DNA of 64,000 bases from Streptococcus suis 10581 (lineage in GTDB: Bacteria; Bacillota; Bacilli; Lactobacillales; Streptococcaceae). Shown here in pieces: positions 27,151 through 35,280 of this stretch. The stretch lies in assembly GCA_000440235.1 (NCBI GenBank), contig ALKQ01000017.1:19363-83362 (forward strand), read 5' to 3'. The position numbers and the translations under genes were made by a program. Position 1 is the stretch's first letter. The number at the start of each line of letters is the position of its first letter. The notes under the pieces were generated by a model. That model saw only the letters and a program-made list of their open reading frames with translations. It searched no databases and was not told the DNA's origin.

Positions 27151-27801
27151 ATTTTTAGCAACAGTCGGAACCAAGCTATCCACTTGGATACCTGCACCCT
27201 CGAAAAGAGTTCGAACTTCTTCAACGTCAACTTTTCCGTCAATCTGCACTTCGATGACAACTTTTCCAGACTTGGTAGCAAGTTGCACAGTAGATACAAT
27301 ATTATAATCCTTATCTGCCACCAATCGAATAATTTTTTCTAACTCCCCTGCCTTATTTTCAACAAGGAACCGAGCGCGTACTCCTTCTTCTCCATAACCT
27401 GAGACATGAAGAAAAGCTGCAAAAATATCACGATCAGTAATAACTCCATAGAGTTGACCATTATCCACGACTGGTAAGATACCGACCTTGTTTTTGTACA
27501 TGAGATAGACTGCATCTTCTAGACTGGCATAGCCAGAAACGGTAATGACGTTCTTAATCATCACATCCTTGACCTTAGTCTTATTCAAAAGGTAGTTCAT
27601 CTCGTAAATAGATAGGCTAGTTGCCTTCGATGGACTAGCTTCTGCGATCGTTCCCTCAGTGACCAAACCAACCAACTTATCATTTTCAATAACAGGTAGA
27701 CGGTGCAAATCCTGTTCACGCATAATATCTGTAGCGTATGCAATGGTTGTATCTGGTGAAATGTAAACAACTTTACGGGTCATAAAATCTTTAACTGACA
27801 T
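27145..27801 (-). CDS. CBS-pair protein with C-terminal ACT domain (AcuB-like)
   Basis: 218 aa. Two CBS motifs (about 1-60: MTRKVVYISPDTTIAYATDIM...LVGLVTE; about 75-130: VKDVMIKNVITVSGYASLEDAVYLM...GVITDRDIF), then an ACT-like domain (about 140-210: RFLVENKAGELEKIIRLVADK). CBS pairs sense adenine nucleotides and ACT domains sense amino acids. Annotated as AcuB in relatives, but acetoin use is not implied here. It follows the liv block as in other streptococci, suggesting a role in nutrient sensing. Confidence 0.88.
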   Translation of the reverse strand: MSVKDFMTRKVVYISPDTTIAYATDIMREQDLHRLPVIENDKLVGLVTEGTIAEASPSKATSLSIYEMNYLLNKTKVKDVMIKNVITVSGYASLEDAVYLMYKNKVGILPVVDNGQLYGVITDRDIFAAFLHVSGYGEEGVRARFLVENKAGELEKIIRLVADKDYNIVSTVQLATKSGKVVIEVQIDGKVDVEEVRTLFEGAGIQVDSLVPTVAKNI

Positions 27802-27881
27802 AGGACTTCCTCCTTTGGTAAATCATACTTTATTATACCACAAATCCGAAAACGATTTCAATATTTAATGAAAAGAAATGA

Positions 27882-27908
27882 AAATCAGCGATAGAAAACC
27901 GCTGATTG
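27882..27908 (-). terminator. Terminator after VOC gene
   Basis: AATCAGCG and CGCTGATT pair across 9 bases, followed on the minus strand by TTTCATTTC. Moderate T content. Confidence 0.65.
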
Positions 27909-27929
27909 TTCCAAAGCTAACTAATTTTT

Positions 27930-28295
27930 CTATCCTTTAACCGCAAAGTAATGGCCACTTGGACTTGCAAAGTTAAAGTTAGGGAAAGGTTCCGCATTGA
28001 CCGGACTGCAAGTATCTGTCAGACCAGCGATTCGTGCCTGAAGACCGTCAATATCATCTGTCTCAAACAAGAGACTTGGCTTCATATCAATCACTTCTGG
28101 CGATACTTGGTGGATAAATTCATTTGCATAAACAGTAATGGTCGTTGTTGCTTCTGGATGTGACTTCATATCAAAGGTTTCGTAACCCATTATCTCTGAT
28201 TCATTGAAGATTGTGAAACCAGCAGCCGTCCAAAAAGTCTTCTCAGCAGCTACATCATCCACATAAAACATAAGACCAAATTCTTTGTTAAACAT
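27930..28295 (-). CDS. VOC (glyoxalase/bleomycin-resistance) fold protein
   Basis: 121 aa, one vicinal-oxygen-chelate domain made of two beta-alpha-beta-beta-beta units (GLMFYVDDVAAEKTFWTAAGF... and SLLFETDDIDGLQARIAGL...FNFASPSGHYFAVKG). Members bind a metal or a hydrophobic drug. The usual metal ligands are not obvious, so it may be a binding or self-protection protein. It stands alone, preceded by a repeat-rich gap. Confidence 0.8.
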   Translation of the reverse strand: MFNKEFGLMFYVDDVAAEKTFWTAAGFTIFNESEIMGYETFDMKSHPEATTTITVYANEFIHQVSPEVIDMKPSLLFETDDIDGLQARIAGLTDTCSPVNAEPFPNFNFASPSGHYFAVKG

Positions 28296-28657
28296 TTTTA
28301 TACCTCGGTATAGACATTCTAAAAATACTTCTGATGGAGATACAATGCTATCATATTATCCAGAAATTAGCAAGTAAGAGATAAAAAGAAAAACGTTAAA
28401 GTTGGAGGACCAAGTAATGCATATTGCTGGTGTTCCTATCTCCCGATTAAAACAGCCCAATCTTGATATAAAGAAAAACGCCTCTCGGCGTTTCTCATCT
28501 CCAACTTAAAACGTGGGGTAACCCACTTATAAAGAAAACCGCTTACCAGCGGTTCTCATTTCCAACCTAAAATGAGGTGTCAGCATCGGGGGACAAACCA
28601 GCAACTTGCGTTACTGGTTTTCCTATTTCCTACCTAAAACAACCCGTCAGGGTTGTT
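28296..28657. other. 362-bp gap holding a four-unit hairpin-linker array
   Basis: No gene. The right half carries the array listed next; the left 90 bases (28296-28390) are AT-rich without recognisable structure beyond a likely promoter for the VOC gene. Confidence 0.7.
28411..28640 (+). repeat. Array of hairpins joined by a conserved 20-base linker
   Basis: The linker TCYYATYTCCNACYTAAAAC, allowing one or two differences, occurs at 28434-28453, 28493-28512, 28554-28573 and 28621-28640, at 59-67 base spacing. Each is preceded by a short GC-rich hairpin with a different stem: AAACGCC/GGCGTTT, AACCGCT/AGCGGTT, AACCAG/CTGGTT. The same linker occurs inside the copies at 19.03 and 63.77 kb, so this array belongs to the same modular family. 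Confidence 0.8.
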
Positions 28658-28660
28658 TTA
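28635..28660 (-). terminator. Terminator after livF
   Basis: AAAACAACCC-GTCA-GGGTTGTTTT: ten-base stem, four-base loop, then TAGG on the minus strand. The upstream arm overlaps the livF stop region. It may have been recruited from the adjacent hairpin array. Confidence 0.7.
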
Positions 28661-29368
28661 GCCACCCAGATATGCTTTTTTGACTTCTTCTGAGGCGAGG
28701 AGTTCTTTTCCTGTTCCTGAGAGGACAACTTTTCCTGTTTCTAGAACATAGCCACGATCTGCGATAGCAAGGGCTTTGTTGGCATTTTGCTCAATCAAGA
28801 GGACAGTTGTTCCTTGTTTTTGAATATCTTGGATAATATCAAAAATTTCTTGGATAAAGATCGGAGCCAAGCCCATTGATGGTTCATCAAGGAGCAGGAG
28901 CTTTGGTTGGCTCATTAGGGCACGTCCCATGGCCAACATCTGTTGCTCCCCACCTGAAAGGGTAGCGGCATCTTGATTCTTACGCTCCTCCAAACGTGGG
29001 AAGCGCGCAAAGATTTTTTTCAAGTTTGCTTGGTTTTCTTCACGATTGTTACGAAGGAAGGCACCCATTTCCAAGTTTTCCATAACAGTCAAGCCTGCAA
29101 AGACATGTCGACCTTCTGGAACTTGTGACAAACCGTCTGCAACGATTTTACGAGCAGGAACTTTTTGAATCTCATTTCCAAGGAAAGAAATCGTTCCAGC
29201 TGATGGACGAACAAGTCCTGAAATAGTACGAAGGATAGAGGTTTTACCAGCACCATTAGCGCCGATAAGTGTTACAACTTCACCTTCATTAACCTCAAAG
29301 CTAACATCTTTAACAGCTTCGATAACACCGTAGTTAACGGAAAGATTTTTTACTTCTAACATTGCCAT
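28658..29368 (-). CDS. livF: Branched-chain amino acid ABC transporter, ATPase LivF
   Basis: 236 aa. Walker A GANGAGKTS (about 36-44), Q-loop, signature LSGGEQQMLAMGRALM (about 137), Walker B LLLLDEPSMGLAP (about 156), switch His region replaced by VLLIEQNANKAL as usual for LivF. It powers leucine/isoleucine/valine uptake together with LivG. The start overlaps livG by one base. Confidence 0.95.
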   Translation of the reverse strand: MAMLEVKNLSVNYGVIEAVKDVSFEVNEGEVVTLIGANGAGKTSILRTISGLVRPSAGTISFLGNEIQKVPARKIVADGLSQVPEGRHVFAGLTVMENLEMGAFLRNNREENQANLKKIFARFPRLEERKNQDAATLSGGEQQMLAMGRALMSQPKLLLLDEPSMGLAPIFIQEIFDIIQDIQKQGTTVLLIEQNANKALAIADRGYVLETGKVVLSGTGKELLASEEVKKAYLGG

Positions 29369-30132
29369 TAAGCTTCACCTCCAAGGTAGGCTTCAATTAC
29401 ACGCTTGTTATTACGAATTTCTTCTGGTGTACCATGGGCAATCAAACGACCGTACTCCAATACGTATATCCGCTCCGTTACTTCCATAACCAAGCTCATA
29501 TCGTGTTCGATCAAGATGATAGTAATGCCAAATTCTTCTTTGATTTTACGGATGAGTTGGGTCAATTCTGCCGTTTCTTGTGGGTTCATACCAGCCGCTG
29601 GTTCATCCAAGAAAAGAATTTTTGGTTCAGTCGCAAGGGCACGAACGATTTCCAAACGTCGTTGTTGACCGTAAGGAAGATTTTTAGCTAATGTATCTGC
29701 ATCTCCATCCAAATCGAAGATTTTCAAAAGTTCAATCGCTTTTGTTTTCAACGCTTCTTCATTCTTATAGAATGCTGGAAGACGGAAGAAACTTGCAAAT
29801 ACTTCTGATTTACCATGGTTGCCAAGACCAATCAAAACATTTTCCAAAACGGTCATATTTTTGAACAAACGAATGTTCTGGAAAGTACGACCAAGACCAA
29901 GCGAAGCAATTTTTGATGGTGCTTTACCGTTCAAAATAGTCCCTGCAAGAGAAATTGTCCCCTCGCTTGGCTCATAAACACCTGTTAAGAGGTTGAAAAG
30001 AGTCGTTTTACCAGCACCGTTTGGACCGATAAGACCAACCAATTCCCCTTCATGAAGTTCCATGGTCACGTCACCAACGGCAGTCAGGCCACCGAAGTTC
30101 TTGGTTAAATCTTTTACTTCAAGTAATGCCAT
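29368..30132 (-). CDS. livG: Branched-chain amino acid ABC transporter, ATPase LivG
   Basis: 254 aa. Walker A GPNGAGKTT (about 36-44), signature YGQQRRLEIVRALATEP (about 153) in place of LSGGQ, Walker B ILFLDEPAAGMNP (about 171), H-loop IILIEHDMSLVM. The C-terminal EEIRNNKRVIEAYLGG is typical of LivG. One-base overlaps with livM and livF show tight coupling. Confidence 0.95.
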   Translation of the reverse strand: MALLEVKDLTKNFGGLTAVGDVTMELHEGELVGLIGPNGAGKTTLFNLLTGVYEPSEGTISLAGTILNGKAPSKIASLGLGRTFQNIRLFKNMTVLENVLIGLGNHGKSEVFASFFRLPAFYKNEEALKTKAIELLKIFDLDGDADTLAKNLPYGQQRRLEIVRALATEPKILFLDEPAAGMNPQETAELTQLIRKIKEEFGITIILIEHDMSLVMEVTERIYVLEYGRLIAHGTPEEIRNNKRVIEAYLGGEA

Positions 30133-31079
30133 TACTTAACCTCCTTCTTCTTGAGTAGAGCCGCTACGCTGAATTCCTTCGTTCCCAAAAGACCTCCAGG
30201 ACGGAAAATCATCAAGAGAATAAGAGCTAATGAATAGATAATCATTGAAATATCAGAGTAACTCTTGAGGAATACGTTCAAAATACCAAGTACAATGGCT
30301 GCTACAAAGGTACCTGTGATAGAGCCCAAACCACCCAATACAATGATAATCAAAACGTTAACGGAGGTCATAAAGGCAAAGTCTTTCGGAACAATTGTCC
30401 CAACGTATCCTGCATGGAGACCACCTGCAATGGCTGCCGTCATAGCACCAAATACAAAGGCTGAAACCTTAACAAATGTTGGATTGACACCTACAGATTC
30501 TGCCGCAATTTCATCCTCACGAACAGAAATTGTAGCACGTCCCATCGGACTGCGCAAAAAGTTAACTGTCACCAAGGTTGTGATGATTACAAAAATATAA
30601 ACTAAAGGCCAGCTTGTAAAGAGTGGAATAGACATAATACCTGCTGCACCATTCGTTACACTACCACCATTGATAATTAAAATACGAATAATCTCTGCAA
30701 CACCAAGGGTCGCAATGGCAAGGTAGTCACCTTTCAAACGCAATGTTGGAAGACCTACTAAGAGGGCTACACCACCAGCAACCAACATACCAACAAACAA
30801 GGCAATAGCAAAACCACCATAAGATGGCATCATTTTCCCAAAGATACCTACTGCATAAGCACCAATAGCCATAAAACCAGCATGACCAAGTGAAAATTGA
30901 CCTGAGAAACCAACAATCAAGTTTAAACCAACTGCCAAGATAATTTGAATACCGATTTGCTGAACAATCTGGATGTAGTAAAAATTCAGAATCCCTGCTG
31001 ATACAAGACCTTGAATAAGTCCAAAACCAGCCAATAAGATAGCCAACCAAATTGCATTAACTTTTAAATTTTGCTTCAT
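30132..31079 (-). CDS. livM: Branched-chain amino acid ABC transporter permease LivM
   Basis: 315 aa, eight or more hydrophobic helices. Family motif LNLIVGFSGQFSLGHAGFMAIGAYAVG (about 52-78) and the cytoplasmic coupling loop SPMGRATISVREDEIAAESVGVN (about 176-198). Forms the transmembrane pore with LivH. The start lies 3 bases after the livH stop. Confidence 0.95.
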   Translation of the reverse strand: MKQNLKVNAIWLAILLAGFGLIQGLVSAGILNFYYIQIVQQIGIQIILAVGLNLIVGFSGQFSLGHAGFMAIGAYAVGIFGKMMPSYGGFAIALFVGMLVAGGVALLVGLPTLRLKGDYLAIATLGVAEIIRILIINGGSVTNGAAGIMSIPLFTSWPLVYIFVIITTLVTVNFLRSPMGRATISVREDEIAAESVGVNPTFVKVSAFVFGAMTAAIAGGLHAGYVGTIVPKDFAFMTSVNVLIIIVLGGLGSITGTFVAAIVLGILNVFLKSYSDISMIIYSLALILLMIFRPGGLLGTKEFSVAALLKKKEVK

Positions 31080-31081
31080 GG

Positions 31082-31971
31082 TTACACCTTCTCTTTCACA
31101 TTTTTACCAAGAATACCACTTGGACGAACAAGGAGGATGATGATCAATACAGCATAAACAATCGCATCACGGAAAGTATCCAAACCGATTACATATGTAA
31201 ATGTTTCAATAATACCGATAACAAATCCACCAAGTGCTGCACCTGGAATAATACCGATACCGCCCAATACTGCCGCAACAAAGGCTTTCAGACCTGGCGT
31301 CATCCCCATCAAAGGCTCTATCTGGTTATAGTAGAGACCTAGGAGAACACCCGCAGCACCCGCAAGAGCTGACCCAAGAGCAAAAGTAAAGCTGATTGTA
31401 CGGTTTTTACATTGATCCCCATAAGCTGAGCTGCATCGCTATCTACAGAGACCGCACGCATGGCTTTCCCCATTTTTGTACGTTTGACAATTAATTGAAG
31501 AGCGACCATCAACACAAGCGATACACCAAGAATAATCAACTGGATATTGGTAACAGAAACTGGACCAAGGTTAAAAGTCACAGCTTCGATTGCTTGTGGA
31601 AAGGCTTTTACGTCTGCTGTAAAGAATTTGACCATAGTGTATTCCAAGAAGAAGGATACACCTATAGCCGTAATCAAAGCTGCTATACGCGTTGAATTAC
31701 GCAAAGGACGATAGGCTAAAAACTCTATAACGACACCGAGAATAGCCGTCCCTACCATCGCTAAAATGAGAGCAACAAAGAAACGCATTCCACCATCTGC
31801 AATAAAAGTTAAATTATTTAATAGGAAGTACCCCATAAAAGCACCCATCATATACAAATCACCATGGGCGAAGTTAATGAGTTTGATAATTCCGTACACC
31901 ATGGTATAACCAAGGGCCAAAAGGGCATAAACAGAACCAAGAATCAAACCATTGACAAGTTGTTGAAGCAT
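31082..31971 (-). pseudogene. livH: Branched-chain amino acid permease LivH, frameshifted
   Basis: Codons from 31971 encode a normal LivH start (MLQQLVNGLILGSVYALLALG) through the coupling region MGKAMRAVSVDSDAAQLMGINV, then the frame changes at a run of five A (plus-strand T at 31404-31408) and ends at 31339. The other frame restores LivH from RTISFTFALGSALAGAAGVLLGLYYNQIEPLMG to the natural end ...SGILGKNVKEKV at 31082. Three A instead of five would read NVNRT in frame; a one-base loss fits equally well. The result is two fragments (210 and 76 residues from available starts). Flanking livM, G, F and J are intact, so this is recent decay, a slippage-prone site or a sequencing error. Confidence 0.88.
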
Positions 31972-32006
31972 AGGTTCACCAATCTTTCTAAATATTTTTC
32001 GAGCTC

Positions 32007-32052
32007 AATAGCATTGTTACATTATACAAAATTTTCTGAAAATAAGCAAGTT
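32007..32052 (-). promoter_or_regulatory. livH promoter with CodY box in the spacer
   Basis: On the minus strand TTGCTT (-35), 17 bases, TATAAT (-10). The spacer contains the complement of AATTTTCTGAAAATA (32030-32044), 14 of 15 matches to the CodY consensus AATTTTCWGAAAATT. CodY with branched-chain amino acids would occlude this promoter. Confidence 0.75.
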
Positions 32053-32137
32053 AGATAGGGAGTTTAATCATTAATATTACAGAAATTTTAACCAAATTTT
32101 ATATCCGCATGTCTACTATTCTATACATTCTGACAAG

Positions 32138-32165
32138 TGAAAAAGAGGGAAGTCCCTCTTTTCAT
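32138..32165 (-). terminator. Terminator between livJ and livH
   Basis: AAAGAGGGA and TCCCTCTTT pair around AG, with a T-rich end on the minus strand. It separates the binding-protein gene from the permease/ATPase genes, which have their own promoter. Confidence 0.8.
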
Positions 32166-32171
32166 CCACTA

Positions 32172-33341
32172 TTAGTCAATAGAGATAGTATCTACAGATG
32201 ATTCTTCTCCGTTTGTTAAACCAACAACATAAACTGATTTAACGACATTGTGCTCTTTGTCAACAGACATTGTACCAGTCACACCTTCAAAGTCTTTCAG
32301 AGCTGCAAGATTAGCCTTCACTGCTGCTGAATCAGCTGCACCTTTTGCTGCTTCTGCTGCCATGTAAACTGAGTCGTAAGCTAGAGCTGAGAACATTGAT
32401 GGTTCTTCATTGTATTCTTTCTTATATGCATCATAGAATGCTTTGGCTTTTTCACTTGCTGATGTTACAAATGCAGAAAGGTAGTAAACATTTGATGCTG
32501 CTGATGCAGTTGCCAATTCAGTGAATTGTGGTGAGTCAAAACCATCTGAACCAAGTATTGGCTTGTCAATACCCAAACCGCGTGCTTGCTTCACAATTGT
32601 ACCTGTTTCATTGTAGTAACCAGGCATGATGATAGCATCAAATTCCTTATCTTTCAATTTTGTCAGAGCAGCTTGGAAATCTTTATCGCCAGAAGCAAAT
32701 GTGATTTCTGAAACGATTTCTCCTGTGTATGCTTTCTTGAACGCCTCTGCTACACCCTTACCATAATCAGAAGAGTTGTCAAAGTAAAGAACAACTTTCT
32801 TAGCTGACAAGTTCTCAGTAGCGTATTTAGCCATAATTTGACCTTGATACCCATCTGTAAAGGTTGTACGGAAGAAGTATTCTTGGACCTCACCTTTATC
32901 GTTCACAACCAAGTTTGTTTGAGTTCCTGAAGGAGTAATCATAGGAACACCAGCAGATGTCAATGCTGGAATAGAGGCTGCTGAAGCTCCTGATGTAGCT
33001 GGGCCAATCACAACGTTTGCCCCTTCACTTGCTAAGCTTGTTGCGACAGTAGCTGCCTCTGCTGTTTCAGACTTGTTGTCTTTTGTGATCACTTCGATTT
33101 TTTTGCCGTCAATACCACCCGCAGCATTGATTTCTTTCACGGCAAGGTTGGCACCTTTTTCCTCTGTTTGACCATAAGATGAAACAGCACCTGACAACTC
33201 CAAGTTGTAGCCGATTTTAAATGTATCACCTACAGAAGAACCTGCGGCTGAAGTATTGGTTGTCGAAACATTACCACATGCAGCGAGTAGAGCTGCAGAG
33301 GCAAATGTAGCAAGCGCTACTGCAAATTTTCTTGTTTTCAT
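32172..33341 (-). CDS. livJ: Branched-chain amino acid ABC transporter substrate-binding lipoprotein
   Basis: 389 aa. Lipoprotein signal peptide with lipobox LLAAC (Cys about 22) followed by an Asn/Thr/Ser linker. The periplasmic-binding-protein type I fold begins FKIGYNLELSGAVSSYGQTEEKGANLAVKEINAAGG, with ligand-loop segments GPATSGASAASIPALTSAGVPMITPSGT (about 117-144). Delivers Leu/Ile/Val to LivHM. Its own CodY-boxed promoter and downstream terminator allow higher expression than the membrane parts. Confidence 0.95.
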   Translation of the reverse strand: MKTRKFAVALATFASAALLAACGNVSTTNTSAAGSSVGDTFKIGYNLELSGAVSSYGQTEEKGANLAVKEINAAGGIDGKKIEVITKDNKSETAEAATVATSLASEGANVVIGPATSGASAASIPALTSAGVPMITPSGTQTNLVVNDKGEVQEYFFRTTFTDGYQGQIMAKYATENLSAKKVVLYFDNSSDYGKGVAEAFKKAYTGEIVSEITFASGDKDFQAALTKLKDKEFDAIIMPGYYNETGTIVKQARGLGIDKPILGSDGFDSPQFTELATASAASNVYYLSAFVTSASEKAKAFYDAYKKEYNEEPSMFSALAYDSVYMAAEAAKGAADSAAVKANLAALKDFEGVTGTMSVDKEHNVVKSVYVVGLTNGEESSVDTISID

Positions 33342-33381
33342 GAAAACCCCTTAAATCTTTCTTAAATTTTACGATGTATCT

Positions 33382-33410
33382 AATATACTGAATTATCTGA
33401 AAATTGTCAA
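33382..33410 (-). promoter_or_regulatory. livJ promoter with CodY box in the spacer
   Basis: On the minus strand a consensus TTGACA (33410-33405), 17-base spacer, TATATT (33387-33382). The plus-strand sequence AATTATCTGAAAATT at 33391-33405 matches 14 of 15 positions of the CodY motif and fills the spacer. Confidence 0.85.
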
Positions 33411-33435
33411 CAAAAAAAGAAAAAATTTTAAAAAT

Positions 33436-33472
33436 AAAAAATTAGCAGGGAATACATACCTGCTAATTCCGA
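33436..33472 (-). terminator. Terminator after ylbG
   Basis: ATTAGCAGG and CCTGCTAAT pair around a short loop; the minus-strand product runs into TTTTTTATTTTTAAAA. It separates ylbG from livJ. Confidence 0.85.
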
Positions 33473-33745
33473 CTATCCTACGACTGATGGTTCTTCATCT
33501 CTCCATAGATTACCTACAAAATTTTGGTCAATTTCTTTTATGTAAGAAGGAACTACTTTTTTGACAAACTTTTCCTTCTTCAATTTTGCAACTATCTCTT
33601 CTTGCTGTTCTTGATTGATATATACAGATACATAACGCAATCGTTTGGAATGGTAAATCATATCACCATATTGACTGAGTTTCCTTGCATCTCGATTGTA
33701 GTGTAAATAAATCGTTAAACTTGTCCGTGACTGTTTCTCAAACAT
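33473..33745 (-). CDS. ylbG: YlbG family protein (DUF2129)
   Basis: 90 aa cytosolic protein with MFEKQSRTSLTIYLHYNRDARKLSQYGDMIYHSKRLRYVSVYIN, the conserved half of the YlbG family, and a charged C terminus. Function unknown. It lies between clpP and livJ, the same neighbourhood as in other streptococci, and has its own terminator. Confidence 0.88.
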   Translation of the reverse strand: MFEKQSRTSLTIYLHYNRDARKLSQYGDMIYHSKRLRYVSVYINQEQQEEIVAKLKKEKFVKKVVPSYIKEIDQNFVGNLWRDEEPSVVG

Positions 33746-33821
33746 GACTTCTCCTCTTAAATAGCTCTCTGTTTATTATACAATTTTAATATAAAAATGA
33801 AAAGCTAGAGAATGTTCAAAT

Positions 33822-33852
33822 AAAAAAGAGATGAATCAATCACCTCTTTCAA
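33822..33852 (-). terminator. Terminator after clpP
   Basis: AAAGAGGTG and CATCTCTTT pair (one G-U) and are followed by TTTTTATTTG on the minus strand. Confidence 0.7.
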
Positions 33853-33861
33853 GTAATACAG

Positions 33862-34452
33862 TTATTTGGCTTTCGTATTGTCCATAATCTGGTCAATAAA
33901 TCCGTAAGCCAAGGTTTCTTCTGCTGACATCCAGTAATCACGTTCTGCATCCTTGTGGATTTGCTTGACTGTCTTACCTGAGTTGTCTGCCAAGATTTTT
34001 TCTAGCTTATTACGTGTTTTTAATAGGTGTTCTGCTGCAATAGCCATGTCTGTTTGCTGAGTGCCACCACCTGTTCCGCCCATTGGCTGGTGAATCATGT
34101 ACTCTGCATTTGGCAACATGAAACGTTTGCCCTTGGCACCGCTTGATGCAATGATGGTTCCCATGCTCGCAGCTGTTCCCATAACGATGGTTTGAACGTC
34201 AGCTTTAATGAAATTCATCGTGTCTACAATGGCAAGACCTGCTGACACCGATCCTCCTGGCGTATTAACATAGAGGTAAATATCCTTTGTAGGGTCTTGG
34301 GCATCAAGGAAAAGCAATTGTGCAATGATAGAGTTTGCCATGTTGTCCTCAACTGGTCCTGTCAACATGATAATGCGGTCTTTCAAAAGGCGTGAGTAAA
34401 TATCATAAGAACGCTCACCACGGCTAGTTTGTTCAATAACTACTGGAATCAT
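33862..34452 (-). CDS. clpP: ATP-dependent Clp protease proteolytic subunit
   Basis: 196 aa, standard length. Catalytic Ser in GTAASMGT (about 96), His in MIHQP (about 121) and Asp in the DYWMSAEE region (about 171). N-terminal [30 protein letters not shown]. Forms the two-ring protease barrel that works with ClpX/ClpC/ClpE. Its promoter carries a CtsR box, as expected for a stress-induced clp gene. Confidence 0.97.
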   Translation of the reverse strand: MIPVVIEQTSRGERSYDIYSRLLKDRIIMLTGPVEDNMANSIIAQLLFLDAQDPTKDIYLYVNTPGGSVSAGLAIVDTMNFIKADVQTIVMGTAASMGTIIASSGAKGKRFMLPNAEYMIHQPMGGTGGGTQQTDMAIAAEHLLKTRNKLEKILADNSGKTVKQIHKDAERDYWMSAEETLAYGFIDQIMDNTKAK

Positions 34453-34478
34453 AAAATTACTCCTTTTCGAGATTTTCT

Positions 34479-34514
34479 GTACTCATTATATATGAATAGT
34501 CAAAATTGGTCAAA
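34479..34514 (-). promoter_or_regulatory. clpP promoter with CtsR box
   Basis: On the minus strand TTGACC, 17 bases, TATAAT. The plus-strand sequence AGTCAAAATTGGTCAAA (34498-34514) is a tandem RGTCAAA-N3-RGTCAAA, the CtsR heptad repeat, overlapping the -35 and spacer. CtsR repression and heat derepression are expected. Confidence 0.85.
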
Positions 34515-34535
34515 TAAAAAACACGATTTCAGGAA

Positions 34536-34566
34536 ATGAAAAAGAAACCAGCAGAGCTGATTTCTT
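34536..34566 (-). terminator. Terminator after upp
   Basis: On the minus strand AAGAAATCAGC-TCT-GCTGGTTTCTT (one G-U pair) followed by TTTC. Confidence 0.75.
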
Positions 34567-34568
34567 AA

Positions 34569-35198
34569 TTATTTTGTACCGAACAAGCGGTCACCTGCAT
34601 CTCCCAAACCTGGTACGATGTAGCCTTTTTCATTGAGTTTTTCATCCAAGGCTGCCGTATAGATATCAATATCTGGATGTGCTTCTTGAAGAGCTTTTAC
34701 ACCTTCTGGAGCTGAAACAAGAGCAACAAATTTGATATTTGAAGCACCACGTTTTTTCAATGAATCAACTGCAAGAATAGCTGAACCACCTGTAGCAAGC
34801 ATTGGGTCAACTACAAAAATATGACGTTGATCAATATCTTCTGGTAATTTCACAAGATACTCAACGGGTTGAAGGGTTTCTTCATCGCGGTACATACCGA
34901 TGTGACCAACTTTAGCTGCTGGTACCAAGCTTAGCAAACCATCAACCATACCAACACCTGCACGAAGAATTGGTACGATAGCTAATTTTTTACCTGCAAT
35001 TTGTTTCTGAACTGTTTTAGTGATTGGTGTTTCAATCTCCACATCTTCAAGTGGCAAGTCACGCAAAACTTCGTAACCCATCAGCATCGCGATTTCATTA
35101 ACCAACTCACGAAAATCCTTTGTTGAAGTAGATGTACGACGAAGGATAGACAACTTATGCTGAATGAGTGGGTGTGAAATGACTTGGAATTTACCCAT
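34569..35198 (-). CDS. upp: Uracil phosphoribosyltransferase
   Basis: 209 aa. Salvages uracil to UMP using PRPP. PRPP loop [16 protein letters not shown] (about 126-141), [15 protein letters not shown] (about 75-89) and the C-terminal uracil-binding [17 protein letters not shown]. Start [17 protein letters not shown] is the family start. Upstream of clpP with its own terminator. Confidence 0.97.
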   Translation of the reverse strand: MGKFQVISHPLIQHKLSILRRTSTSTKDFRELVNEIAMLMGYEVLRDLPLEDVEIETPITKTVQKQIAGKKLAIVPILRAGVGMVDGLLSLVPAAKVGHIGMYRDEETLQPVEYLVKLPEDIDQRHIFVVDPMLATGGSAILAVDSLKKRGASNIKFVALVSAPEGVKALQEAHPDIDIYTAALDEKLNEKGYIVPGLGDAGDRLFGTK

Positions 35199-35280
35199 GA
35201 TGATAAAACCTCTCTTTTTTGTTTTTTCTATTTTACCAAAAATTCATGAAAAAAGCATGGGAAAAGAAAAACTGAGTAAC

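Noticed and set aside
28411-28640. Possible CRISPR array
   Set aside because: The repeated 20-base unit is degenerate, spacing is irregular, the intervening segments are hairpins rather than unique spacers, and no cas genes are present.
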